From Eonycteris spelaea (lineage: Eukaryota; Chordata; Mammalia; Chiroptera; Pteropodidae), in contig PUFA01000166.1 of assembly GCA_003508835.1 (NCBI GenBank), forward strand, positions 3,741,501-3,805,500: a stretch of DNA of 64,000 nucleotides, written 5' to 3'. A program made the position numbers and the translations under genes. The notes under the pieces were generated by a model that made no database searches, was not told where the DNA came from, and worked only from the letters and a program-made list of their open reading frames with translations. Shown here in pieces: positions 37,880 through 49,521 of the stretch (positions within the stretch are counted from its first letter, which is position 1; each line of letters opens with the position of its first letter).

Positions 37880-39629
37880 CTAATGAAGGCAAAGAGTCAT
37901 CTGTTAAAAGGTAATGGTTGTTCCTTTAACACAAGAGGAATCTTTTACTCCTTACTGCCTCGTACTGCCTTCAAACTCAAAAGTCAGTGTATCACACAGT
38001 ATGCTGACGAACACTCTGGACGTTTAATAAATGCCGGGTGTCTTCAGCTTATGAATATACATGTTCAAGTGTTCTTTTGCAAATCATTAGATATCTGAAA
38101 CCTAAAGCATTTTCTCATTAAATAATGTTACAAAGGGTGGATAAATGGCCCATTTTGAACTGAATTATATTATCAATATGAGATTCCAGAAACACACCTA
38201 AATCATGTCCTTTAACTATAGATTGGTTCTGTCTTAAAACCAGTGGGTTCCTGTGTGTGAGAGACTGAAGGTTTGTGACTGCATTTTCTAAGTGCTAAAG
38301 GTGAGAAAATGACCAAAATGGTGTTTCTACCTGGGAGTTGGGCAGAGTGGATGGAGGCTGAAGGGCTCCAGCATATGATGACTCTCTTTCTCCTGAGAAG
38401 CAGCAATTTTTGATCTAGGTAACAGATGTTAGGGGTTTTTTTACACAAGTAATACATAAATGCAATCGTTTTGTAAAAAAGAATTAATACAGGATTTGAA
38501 AATGTTAAAAAATTGTTTTCCCTTTTCCTCTGCCCTAGCCTACCCTGCCCCATTCTAATATGGTGTTTATCTTTCTAGACTTTTGCCTATGGAGCAGGGT
38601 TCTAAATCTGGTAAGTCTGTGAACTTGGATGGGAAAAAAAGTTATGTATTTATTTTTAATCAACTTCTAACTGGAATTTAGCTGTTTCTTCCATTATGGT
38701 ATAGGAAATAGAACACAGTATTATTAGCAGTACCTGTAACTGTCACTGATAGCAATACATATTTCCTATTGTGTAATAATTATTGCAGAGATCTTGAAAT
38801 ATTGTTTAAACTCATTACTACTTTGAAATGTATGGAAGTTATTAGTTCCACCAGTAGATCTTGTTATTTAATGTGTTAATAGAGAAGCACATATATACTA
38901 TATCAAAATTTATTTTAAAAACTTTTGACAATTCTATCTTAATACAACGTGTTTCCTTCATAATCCTAAGTATTTAATTTTGTGCATGTAAAAACATTCT
39001 GAGAAGGGATCTACAGATGTCACTACATTGCCTATGGGCGAGTCTATGCCATAGAAAAGATTAAGAGGCCCTACACTACGGTTCAGTAGTACTTTAGATC
39101 CCTGAGGGCAGTTATGGTTGGGGGCTCCAAGGAATGTAGTTGTCACTGTGTATATATAGGGGTATTTATAAGTCTATGCTCATAGGTAGAAAATTTACTC
39201 AAATTTTTCTAGCGTAGTGCCGAGGCCAAACATATATGGTAGGGGAAGCAGGAAATTAAAACCAAGTTGCAAAAACTTACTCCAAATTAAGTTAATCCAA
39301 AATACTTTTTAGTTGGTGGCTAGGTTTATCTAGGTTTGGTCCCCTACACACATACAAATGTGGATAGTTATTAAATTATACACACATACACACACATATA
39401 TCAATTAGTGAAATAATGGCTAGGGCTGTTTTCTCTACAAACATTAATATTGTGTAACACACACATATTTTTGATGAAAGTAATTCACCTGAAAAGTACT
39501 ATGTCGTGTGTGTAGAAATTGGATGAAATTACTAGTGTTTACTACAGTAAGTAGTTAGTCAATGAGTGAGTGGATTTAGAGAAAGATACAGTTATCTTAA
39601 AAAACAATACTATACAATATTTGAATTCA

Positions 39630-39985
39630 TTCATTTATTATCAACTATGTATTAGGCACAGGGCTAGAAAGCTGACAAAACACGCATGCATGAGACTTAG
39701 TTCTTACCCACCAATTAATTAGTCAGAGTATAGCGGGAGAGACAAATATATAAACAATTACAAAATGGTATAATGAATGTTGTAAGAGCTGGATTTACAA
39801 GAGATGCTCTCTCTCTGCTTGGTGGTGGCGAAGAAGGCTTCTCAGAGGAAGTGATGATTGTGCTGCCTTAAAAGAGAGGCAGGCATTTTCAAGGCTAGGG
39901 AAGAGCATTCCACAAAGAGGGAACAATGTGAGTGGAAGCCAGGAAGCAGGGCAGCTGAGAGAACATGGCTTGTTTGGAGCCTCAT
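39630..39985 (+). mobile_element. Ancient mammalian repeat (MIR/L2-like start)
   Basis: Starts with 'caactatgtattaggcacag' and continues with 'gaagagcattccacaaagag' and 'gtgagtggaagccaggaagc', the same family style as 17,220-18,100. Confidence 0.55.
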
Positions 39986-40951
39986 CGTTTTTATTACAAT
40001 TAATACAAATGCAGTAGCATTTTATTTTATTTTTAAATGCCAGTTTATTTATTTTTTTCATACTATATATATATATATACACATATTTTTTAACATTTTT
40101 TTATTCCCCCCCCACTCCCTCCTCCTATCAAATGGAGTCACATTTTATAGGAAGAATGAATGCATTTCTGAAGATCTCACATAGTTTAAGACTAAATTTT
40201 CCTTGGGAATAAATATAAAAGTATGTGAGGAGACATCTTTGGAGTTCACAAATCTATAACAATCAAAGTGTATTCTTGCTTTCTCATTTTTCAGCTTTCT
40301 CAGCATTATTACTAATGTTTTGCAGAATGCTCTCTCCACACAACCTATCATGGTGTACTTGGCCTTTTTAATATTGTTTTCTTGCATCTAAATTTTGTTT
40401 TACCTTATTTCTCTAGAGATGTTTTTCAGCACAATCAGTAATCATAACCTTTAGCATTTCGATAACATTGCTATCATATATGAAAATATTTTAAATTATA
40501 ATAGGAGTGTATAATAAAAAATTAATAGCACAGCAGTAACCTGTACATCTCAAGAATTTCTGAGATATTTAAAGAATAGCCTCACTTATATAATACTGAC
40601 CTGGAAGCAGATCATTCCACCAGGTATAAGAGATGCTTCCATGTGGCAATAGTGTTAATAGTGGGCAACTCATTTGGCCTACCAGCTTTGAAACTGTCAT
40701 TTTAGATTAGTTAATTTAGAGATCACATATTTCCATTTTGCCTATAGAGCAAGACTATTTTTTTTATATTATATTCATTTGATTTTGCCTACTTTAAGTC
40801 ACATAAAATGTAACTTGCAATGTAATTTTGTTTAACAAAAGTTTGTAAAGGAAAGTCAGATTATAAAGGCCTTGTTTAAGTAGGCTAAGGAGTTTGAAAT
40901 ATTTCGTTGAAAAAATATTGTTTTACTTTAAGTAGGAGAAAGATATGGTCA

Positions 40952-41101
40952 AATTTATATTTTATCTTTTTATTTTTTTATTCAACTTATGGGGTAACAT
41001 TGATTAATAAAATTACATAGGTTTCTAGGATAAAGTTCAACAATACATCATTTGTATATCGCATTGTGTGTTCACCACCCATTTATATTTTTTAAAAGTG
41101 T
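40952..41101 (-). mobile_element. Truncated bat-type L1 inserted in an older repeat
   Basis: A 128-bp antisense L1 3' end (40,963-41,090) with 'atggggtaacattgattaat' and 'gtatatcgcattgtgtgttc'. It is bracketed by 11-bp copies 'atttatatttt' at 40,952-40,962 and 41,091-41,101. The sequence on both sides belongs to one older repeat that reads on if the insert is removed. Confidence 0.78.
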
Positions 41102-42042
41102 ACTCTGGCAGCAGGGTAGAGAGTGGATTTGATGGGGCAGACAGGACAGAGGTCAGCAAACAACTTTACAAGGAAGTTTAATAGTTAAGTAAGAGTTGAT
41201 GATGCTAAATACACTAAGGTAGTGGCTGCAGGGATTCAAGAGAGATGTTTTAGCCAATTGGTTTGGGGGTTAAAAAGAACAGGGAGGAACTGAGGATGAC
41301 TTAGAGGTTTCTATTTTGAGCAATTTGGTGAGTGTTACCTCATTAATTAAGAAAGAGAATGAAAGAAAAGCTCTGGTGGAAAATAATTAGTTCAGTTTTG
41401 CAAATCTAAGAGAGAAGTGTCACGGATGTCAAGGGAGAAAGGAGCTTCAAGGAGGGGCTGCTTGAAATCAGATATTGCAGATCCCATAACTTCGATACAA
41501 GCTCAAACTTGTTCATCGAATTTGGCAATTAGGAAGTTTTGGTAAGACAGTTTGGGGAAAGTGGAGATAGCAGAAGGCAGGTTGATGAAGATCTAGGACA
41601 GAATGGGATAGGAAAAAGTAAAGACAATGAATACAAACTATTCTTTTAGAAGTTTGGCTATAAAGTGAAGAGAGAGGGTGGTAGTTATTGGGGTATATAT
41701 AACATGCACATTTCAATTTCTGGCTTCAGATCCACAGTTCCATCTGTAAGATATATAAATCAATTACTTTTCCAAACAGCCTGTCCAAAACTGAAACCTA
41801 GAAGTCCTTGGCTCCTTTACCTAACCTTTTCTCTGTCTCATAAATACTGTAGAGCACAACTCACAAATGTCTTTCTAGTTTGGTGTCTCCTCTCCATCTC
41901 TACCAGCACTGTTTTAAATCAAGCCCTCATCACTTCAGGCATCTTCTACTTGAATGCTCCTCTTGGTTTTCTAGCTTCCACTTCCCGCCCCGCCACTCCA
42001 CACTGTTGCCAGTTATTCCTCCTGCCAGGCCGCAAGTTCCCC

Positions 42043-42047
<5 letters not shown>

Positions 42048-42077
<30 letters not shown>
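42048..42077. repeat. Homopolymer T run of 30
   Basis: Thirty consecutive T on the plus strand following 'cctgccc'. It is likely polymorphic and error-prone in assemblies. No retroposon body is evident on either side. Confidence 0.9.
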
Positions 42078-42079
<2 letters not shown>

Positions 42080-42879
42080 CTAGCAAGCCCTTCTTCATCC
42101 TTTAAGTCTCAACTCAAACATCTCCTCTTGGAAGACTTCTCTGCCTCCTCCATTCCTAGCTAATCATTCTCTTCTTAGTATCCACCTCCCTCCTTCACTC
42201 TTCTGAAATAGCTCTTACACTGAATTAGATGATAAATAGGTCTGCCCAGCTTCAATATGAGTTTCTTTAAGATGAATTGTCCTTTTTTAAAAAAACGTTT
42301 GCTACGATAAAATCTTTCCCCATTACAATGATGTGTAAATGCCTGGTAGATTTTTTTTCTGTCTTAAAGCTTTCACTCCATCTTAAAGCCAATAAGAAAA
42401 AGAAAGAAAATGAGGAAAGTCTGCAAATAGATTTTTAAAAATATTTTCTATAATATTCTTCCTCTTTTCTACTAGTAGTTTCTTTTTTACTTCATGTAAG
42501 TTTTTATTTTGAATTCTTTATTCTCTTATCACATTTTTTGGGTCAATGTATGTTTAATTCATATTGTGGATGAAAAAAAGGACTCTTACCACTCTTTTTG
42601 TTAGATCTCAATACATCCATAATATGATTACTAGCATTGTGTCCCTATCCTCTCCTTACCCCAATTTTTCTTTTTCTTTCTCATCTGTGTTCCTTTGTTT
42701 TCTTAACTCTAATCTATGACAATTATAGTTCCCATTGGATAAAAGTGCTTAAAAATATTTTATCTAAGATTCTCAGATTATTGACTTTTTTTTAAAGGGT
42801 TATAACACTACCTCAGAAAGATCCTTTCAGGAATATGCAGTGACAATTAGTTCTTTGAAAAAAAAGTTTTAGTATATAT

Positions 42880-43085
42880 AAACCTTCGAAACTTGCTGGA
42901 GGCTAGTAGATGGTAGAAAATTATGACAGAAATTAGGTCATATGTATTCCAGTCTTGTCTGGGGCTAGTCATTTAATTCTGAGGGTCTAAGTTTCCTCAT
43001 TTAGATAAGCAGAGAGTTGAATGGTCAATTTTTAAGGTCTTTTCTAGCTCCAACTTTCTGTAATTCTAGATTCTAGATAAGGGTT
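42880..43085 (+). mobile_element. MIR SINE relic
   Basis: Phrases 'ggctagtcatttaattctga', 'aagtttcctcatttagataa', and 'gtcttttctagctccaact' are those of a MIR 3' half. Confidence 0.7.
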
Positions 43086-43521
43086 CAAGGAGAGGACCAT
43101 TTGTGGCAAATGCCTTATAACAATTTCGTCATAATTCTAAAATAACATGTATTGATTGAATACTTATTATATAGCCAGCATTGTTAACCTAGTAGGAGTT
43201 TAAGAACATACTATTAGATTAGAAGTAAAAATGCCTTGAACTTGAAAAACAACTATCATGTTCATCCTTGCTGTGGAATTTCAATTCTGTGGAATAGTAT
43301 GGGATGAAATGAGGAAAGGTATTACCTAATTAATTCCTTAAAATCAGATTGTAATCATCTTGACAGCCACAAGATCGAAACCTAAATTTTCAGTTCTGTA
43401 AATCATTTTGTCCTTGAAAATTTTGCCATCTTATTACATCTTATTAATGTATGTATGTGTGTGGCAGAGGTGGGGTGGAAGACAACTTAGGTATAAATTT
43501 AGGTGAATAATTAATGATAAA

Positions 43522-43523
<2 letters not shown>

Positions 43524-43558
<35 letters not shown>
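43524..43558. repeat. (TA)n microsatellite
   Basis: About 17 TA units, in IL18 intron 1. Confidence 0.9.
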
Positions 43559-43565
<7 letters not shown>

Positions 43566-44334
43566 ATCAACTGCTAAATACAGACTCAAAGCAAAAAGCC
43601 AAAATGGAACTGATGTAGTTGGAATTGCCTTGTGTGAAAAGGAAAATTGAATTTAATGTTAAAGAATGCTTAAGATTTAAAGATTTAAAAAGATGGAAAA
43701 GCACTTATGTGATAATTAAAACAACATTGTGGTGGGAGGTGGACTGAATGGGGCCTTTTTTTTTTTTTTTTTTTTTTTAACCATAGCGGAACAATCCAAC
43801 TTCCCAGCAGAAAATACAAGGTAGGTGGGGTTAAATTATGGAGGGCTTTGGAAGTCATGTAAATACATTTGAATTAAATTCTCACGGGCAATAGAAAAGC
43901 AAGTTATTGAGCTGGTAGGTGCTTTATGAAAAAGATTAGAGATAGGCTATGAAACTATGATAAGAATTCATGTAGGAATTCAAGTAAGAATTCATAATAT
44001 TCATGTAGAGATTATACGAACAAGCCAGATTAAGTAAAATATGTTGGAGGAAGCCTTACTAGAACTTGAAATAGCTGGATATAGGCAAAAAGAAAAGATT
44101 TTAAGGGTGTTCTAATTTTTTATTCATACTTCAAAACAGATATTTATTCAACCCTTTCCTCCTCGTGAAATAAAATTCTCCTGGAGAATGCTATAATATT
44201 GTTCATCTATAGGATGCCGATGCAGATTCCATCAAGATTATCAACCTTTGGCAATTTTTTTTGTTTGCTTTTAAAATGATTTGAGTTGAGACTTCATTTA
44301 AAGAAAAGCTTATTTATTTTATCGTTCTAAACCA

Positions 44335-44803
44335 GTGATTCTCAGGGGGTTCACAAGGTCAAAGCTATTTTCATAATAATTCTAAGATGTAATTTGTCTT
44401 TTTCATTCTCATTTTCTCATATTGTACAATAGAGTTTACCAGAGGCTACCTCTGTACCATATTACATATCAGAAACAGATGAGAATGCAGCTGTCTTTTA
44501 TTAAGCTAGATATTAAAGAGATTTGTAAAAATTAAAAACAACATCACTCTTCAAAGATTTTTTGGGAATATAGTTATCGATAATTAAAAGTGTTACTTAT
44601 ACAAACATGTGAAGTGCTTATTGTTTTTAAAATAAAACAGGTCACTATTTTTTAAATTTCTGTTTTAACTTTTAATGCAGCAAAATGACAATAATATAGT
44701 AAATAAGCTATATAAACAAAAATTCTTCTGTGTCCTCAATAATTTTTAGGAATGTACAGAAGTCATGAGACCAAAAAGTTTGAGAATATTTACTCGAAAC
44801 TGG
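44335..44803. mobile_element. hAT-type non-autonomous DNA transposon relic
   Basis: The left end 'cagtgattctcagggggttc' and right end 'gaccaaaaagtttgagaata' form imperfect inverted termini of the hAT type. The interior ('gctgtcttttattaagctag') is a familiar mammalian Tip100/Zaphod-like element. No transposase frame is present. Confidence 0.65.
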
Positions 44804-44974
44804 TACTATACAATGTTGGCTAAAAGAAAAACAAAAGTTTCTACTCCCACTTTGCTGTGTTACTTATGTTGTTACTGACTGCCCATCATACTGATGTCAG
44901 ATAACTTAAATTCCTCTCAATTGCTTTTCTAGTTTATTACTCTGGTTTCCAAATAAAAAGGAATGATTTCTTAC

Positions 44975-45203
44975 CTGTGCTCAATGGTTGCCTAGGAGAG
45001 AAACCGATTTGGAAGGTTTGAGGTCCCTTTCTTTTCCCGAGGCTGTGTGGGTGGTAGAAGAATAGCAGCAGCCTCTTCAGCAGCAGAAGCAGGCACGCAG
45101 GGATGAATGAAATGAACTCCTTGCTGCTAGTCCCGGATCCAGCAGCCGTTTGCGGAGCAGGTCAAGCCCGAGTGAGGAATCAGGAAGAAGGTGGAGGGAG
45201 GAG
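44975..45203 (-). other. IL18: IL18 exon 1 (non-coding), right edge approximate
   Basis: The donor CACAG/GTAAGAAATC on the minus strand is clear at 44,975/44,974. The adjoining 70 bases closely follow the end of the human IL18 5' UTR as I remember it ('cacagcctcgggaaaagaaa'). The transcription start is not visible directly; 45,203 is a guess placed about 30 bases from a TTTAAA element. Confidence 0.7.
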
Positions 45204-45260
45204 ACTGTTCTGACACGCCTTGGAACCGCCTTTAAACATGGGCTCTTAGGGAAACAGAAC
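45204..45260 (-). promoter_or_regulatory. IL18: Candidate IL18 core promoter
   Basis: A TTTAAA at 45,231-45,236 lies at a suitable distance upstream of the presumed exon 1. There is no CpG island. This is inference from position only. Confidence 0.35.
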
Positions 45261-47690
45261 TTGAAATGAATTGACAGAGAATATAGGTATATTTTAAATG
45301 TAAAATCACAATTTTAATGAAATCATTTCTAATGTAAAAGTTGGAGTTCTGACCATCCAAAGCTTGTACCTCTTTCAGAAGAACATCCAAGCAACTTAAA
45401 AAAAAAAAAGAAAGAAAAAAAGAAAAAAGGAAAGAGGCACCTGCTTGGTCACTTAGAAGCATCTTTCTCACATTAATCTTTTTGAGACTTTTCGCTCACA
45501 CTTGAGCACAACACTTTCTTATTCAACAATGATGAATAATTAGCGCTATTAGAATAATTCCTAATCATAACACCTAAAATGCTTTTAAAACTTTTTAAAA
45601 GCAGAGTATAAATATCACAGCCTTGAAAATAATTAGCAGAAACAAAGTTTCTTAGAATACACACATGATTGAAATTGAAAAAACAAGTTTTTCTCTAGCT
45701 GTAGTGTCCAATTGGGCCAATTAACATTAAAGCATGGAGTCATACAGTGATCAGTAGCAGAGCACCAAAGAATGTAATTTTAAATGCCTATCGCCAATTA
45801 CTTTTCTCCAGCTATAAAGATGTAGGATGCATAATTTAACCCCTTTCTTAAATTTGGAACAAATATTTTTTTCCTTTGATATAGAGCAACCCAAATGTCT
45901 CCATGTCCTGCCTACTTCTTAGGAGTTATTTTGGTGAAGATTAAATGAGATGATGATAAAATTTTGAATATTTTAAAGGACTGGACATCTATAACCCTTC
46001 ATGCCTTTTCACTTATTCTTATTCATTTAGCTTATACAATGGAGATAAGACTTTTAAAATGGGCTAAAATGTCCATAATGCTCTCTTAATCTGATATAAA
46101 CATTTATGTAGTAGGTGGAATCATTTTCCCTCGAAATATTTTAAGAGCTATTTACTACCTGTTTAGAGATCATATAATGTGAAGGCTGAGTGAGGAAATT
46201 AGATCAGTATTTCCCACACTTTTGGATTTAATGGACCATGAAATAATTATAGTAATAATTATAAAGAAGAGATAAACACTGAGTAAACAATTTTATATTT
46301 TACTAAGAACATTAAAAACTTAAAAAGTCTTTATATCTTTATTTCATGGAAGTACTCTTTGACACCAAAAAAAAAAAAATAGGAAGGACAAAGTATCAGA
46401 ATAAATGACAATTCTTTAAAAATGCTTTATACATTTTCATTTTTTCCCTCATTTTACCACAGATGGGGACAATCACAACACACATTGTTATCAAGCCTCA
46501 GACAATGACTGGGATTCTTAAAAGACTGTCAGTAACTGCACAATTATCTAGCCTCATTTTATTAAGTGACTGCTATTTCACAATATTAGCAAATTAAGTT
46601 AAACAAATTAAATACCAGTTTTCTAGGAACTTATTTAAAACAATTGATTTTTTTTCACAAACAGCTAATAAACATATACACAATATTTACAAGTCTTTAT
46701 GACAACTAACATTTAATAAGCCAAAGGGGAAAACATTAAATTCTATATGTTAAATACAATTTGCTAAGATGTGTAAACTGCAAACAAAAGTTTAGTTGGT
46801 ATTCTGTCACCAAAAAGAATTTATATGGTAAAAATAAAGGATCAGAAGTCCAAATATGCAGACCTGGTGAGTGACCTGGAGCTTCATGCCTGATAAAAAT
46901 GGAAGAGATTTTAGAGAGGGAAGAGCAAGGGGGAGGGGCTGTTATAATCATAGAGCTCTATTATGAAGAGTTCTTCTGTAGAGCTTTTCTAGGACATAGG
47001 GTGTGAGATCTCCTCCCATAGGCCCTCCCTTTTCCAGTTTAGATTAAGGTCTCTATCACAATATTTGTGTAATTGGAACTTATGGACAGGGGGGGATTCA
47101 TTGACCTTTGTTTTATGAGCTGATATCCTTTATTTTTTTTTTTCCACATCAGCTAAATAGGCCTAAGTTTAGAATGTCTATCTTTGAAATTGCAGGTCAA
47201 AGTCACTACATTAAAGCACCCAATGAGGCTAAGCTTTAAGTATGTGGATGACACGTATTACAAAATATTTTTTGAAAGCTGCCAATTAAGTTACCAGACG
47301 TATTGGCACAGCAACAAAGTAATTTTCTAAAAGGGTGTGAACAGAAAAAAAGGAGGTTATGGAATGGAGGCCCTGATCTAGAAGTCTTGCTTGCAGGCCA
47401 GGGGAACTCGGGTATAAACCCTTCTTTCACACAAACCATCTGGAATAGGATGAAACTTTGCTTGAAAAGTGGTGGTGGGTGTACTATTTTGTGTTCCTTT
47501 ACTGAGATTCCAAGAGGCTAGGACACGGTCTAGCCTTACTCTGGCAATTCTTCCATGTTCTTTCCGGAGAGACCAGTCTTAGATTTTTCCCCTTCTTCCC
47601 CAAACACACACTGGGAGGCAGGGAGAGATTTTGGTTTCACGAACAGCTCAAGTCGAAAGGAAGAGCAGGAATGAAGTGAACTGCAGGCTC
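45261..47690. other. IL18-TEX12 intergenic region
   Basis: 2.4 kb between divergent genes. AT-rich, with A runs at about 45,399-45,426 and 46,366-46,379. A possible DNA-transposon relic lies near 46,205-46,390 ('cagtatttcccacacttttg'). No coding exon is recognised. Elements controlling either gene could lie here, but no specific site is supported. Confidence 0.45.
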
Positions 47691-47699
47691 CACTCAGTA

Positions 47700-47935
47700 T
47701 GGGTGTCTGTGAGGCTGCGTGGGCCTCATCACGTGATTTGTGCGTGCGTGTGTGCGGCGCGCGCTGGTTGCTGGGAACGCCGTGCGCCTCCCCCCTCCAC
47801 TCCGCCCACGGAGTCTGCGCAGTCGAATTCGCCCAGCTTCTTTGTTCCCGCGCTTTCGCTGAGGAGGAAGCTCCTGACAACACCAAGTAGTAGTCCGGTC
47901 TTGGGGTCGGGATGAGGGGTGACTGCTGTGAGAGT
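47700..47935 (+). promoter_or_regulatory. TEX12: CpG-rich TEX12 promoter with E-box, X-box-like and meiotic motif
   Basis: The main CpG-dense block in this part of the window. It holds a palindromic E-box TCACGTGA (47,729-47,736), an RFX X-box-like half-site pair GTTGCT-GGGAAC (47,767-47,778), and CTCCTCAG on the minus strand (47,859-47,866), which fits the CNCCTCAG motif reported for STRA8/MEIOSIN targets. TEX12 exon 1 (non-coding) should start within or just after this block. I could not settle its donor, so it is not listed. Frames of 63-137 codons across the block on both strands look like shadows of GC-rich DNA. Confidence 0.6.
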
Positions 47936-49455
47936 GTGAAAGGAGGCAGGGAGGGAGAATGGATGGTCTCTCTCGGGGGGTTTTAGTGGGACCGAACGGC
48001 AAGTAGGGAGGAAAGAGCGGGGCGGGAAGTGAGAAACAAGGTAGTGAAATGGCTTGAGGGCCTGAGGTGGTGTTGAGGAGAAAGAGACAACTAGAAGAGA
48101 AAAGTTGTATAAGGCAAAGGAGTAGTGCTTGGTTATGACCAAGTCACCAAGGCTTTAGATTGTGTAGCTGGAGTCAGTTCTGTGAACGGTGTTTGTCACA
48201 GGAAAAGGCCCAGTCTCCTGACCAGGCCTGAATTCATCTGAGGCCCTGAGTGGTGACAGAAAAATTATTTTTTACAGACACAGAATTACCTAATTATAAA
48301 AGTTATAATTTGACGTATCTGCCCATGTAGTTACTTTGAGAGAGGAGAGAAGACGTGGAAGAGAAAAGAGAAAGGAAAGGGGAGAAGGGAACAACTTTCA
48401 CGCGGGCTTCTCTGAAACATTTTCAAACGTTCCAAGGCAAAGTGAGCACGACAGTGCATGTGTAATATTTCTACATATCACTATTATGGCACTTAAACTT
48501 AGGTACTAGAAAGGTACTGACAGAAATGTAGAGAAGCATTATACAGCATTTACTAAACAAACATCTTTATTTGTTGCTACTATTTTTCTTTCATATATAT
48601 AAAACGTGACTAATCAAACATTCATTGAAGTTATCCAGGTCAGCATAGTTTCTCAAAAAAACGAGCTAAGTAATCGATAACGAGTGTAGACAGGGCTCCT
48701 CATCCCTTAAGATGTAGAGACTATACCATTCTAGGTTTCAACATACTTTCTTTAAGTTTAAACTTAATTTTTCAGACTCAAGGAACTCTTCAGAATTTAA
48801 GGGAAAGTAAAAGTAAAATTTGATACTACATGAAAGTAAGACAGAACAGTGGAAATAACCTCAGGCTAGAAGAGATCTTGGTTCTAGTCTGGCCTAGTTT
48901 TATTTGTTTGAACTTGGTCAGCTATCTCTGTCCCTGTTTTCATGTCTATAAAAAGTGAAATTGCCTTAAATGAACAGTAAATCTATTTCAACATTAAGAT
49001 GTTGTGAAAGTAGAAGAATCTTAAATGAATCCTGAAACAAGTCAGAAGTGCCAAAGAGACTAGTTTGGCTAACTATACATAGGGGAGTAGATGAAAATCA
49101 TGGGACTGGTAGGTTGGCCCCAGGTGATGCAGGACTTTGTATGGAATTTGAATTTATTCTGGAGCAATGAACAGTCAAAGGAAAGTTTTGTTATAAGGGA
49201 ATGCAGTAATTAAAGCTTTGAAAGGTTAAGGGAATATAATAACCAGAAGTTTGAAAGACTGAACAAATAAATAGTGGTTCATAGGATGAAATAGAGAAGG
49301 GAGAAATCGGGTAATTTATGTAAGTGACAGATAATGAGAGCCTAAATTTAAAATGGCAGTAGGAGTGGAAAGAAAGGGAAGGTTTTAAGAGATCTGTAGA
49401 ATGGGTTTTTACTTAAATATGGCATTGCTCTAAAATTTGCAGCTTTTGCCTCCAG
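47936..49455 (+). other. TEX12: TEX12 5' UTR/intron 1 region
   Basis: Non-coding DNA between the promoter block and the first coding exon. It contains a MIR relic (48,840-49,000) and an old repeat (about 49,075-49,420). The donor of the non-coding first exon is unresolved. Confidence 0.5.
48840..49000 (+). mobile_element. MIR SINE relic
   Basis: Phrases 'tcttggttctagtctggcct' and 'tttcatgtctataaaaagtg' fit a MIR. It lies upstream of the TEX12 coding exons. Confidence 0.65.
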
Positions 49456-49521
49456 AATATGATGGCAAATCACCTTATAAAACCTGATACTAGAAATTAC
49501 AAGAGACCAAGAGAGTTGGAG
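49456..49521 (+). CDS. TEX12: TEX12 first coding exon
   Basis: The acceptor 'ttgcctccag' is followed by AAT and tandem ATG codons at 49,459 and 49,462. It encodes 21 residues ending R-E-L-E, with donor GAG/GTAATG in phase 0. Confidence 0.94.

Larger units (their letters stand above)
37880..44974 (-). other. IL18: IL18 intron 1
   Basis: 7.1 kb, non-coding. Contents include an antisense old L1 3' piece near 38,400-38,560, an old repeat at 39,630-39,985, a young L1 piece (40,963-41,090), the continuation of an old repeat (41,100-41,400), a 30-base T run (42,048-42,077), a MIR (42,880-43,085), a TA tract (43,524-43,558), a T run (43,756-43,778) and a hAT-like element (44,335-44,803). Confidence 0.6.

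Noticed and set aside
41665..42105. A 146-codon frame ending in polyphenylalanine
   Set aside because: It runs through a 30-base T homopolymer and old repeat text in IL18 intron 1.
47536..48142. Overlapping frames of 63-137 codons on both strands
   Set aside because: GC-rich promoter DNA has few stops by chance. No similarity, splice structure or domain is visible.
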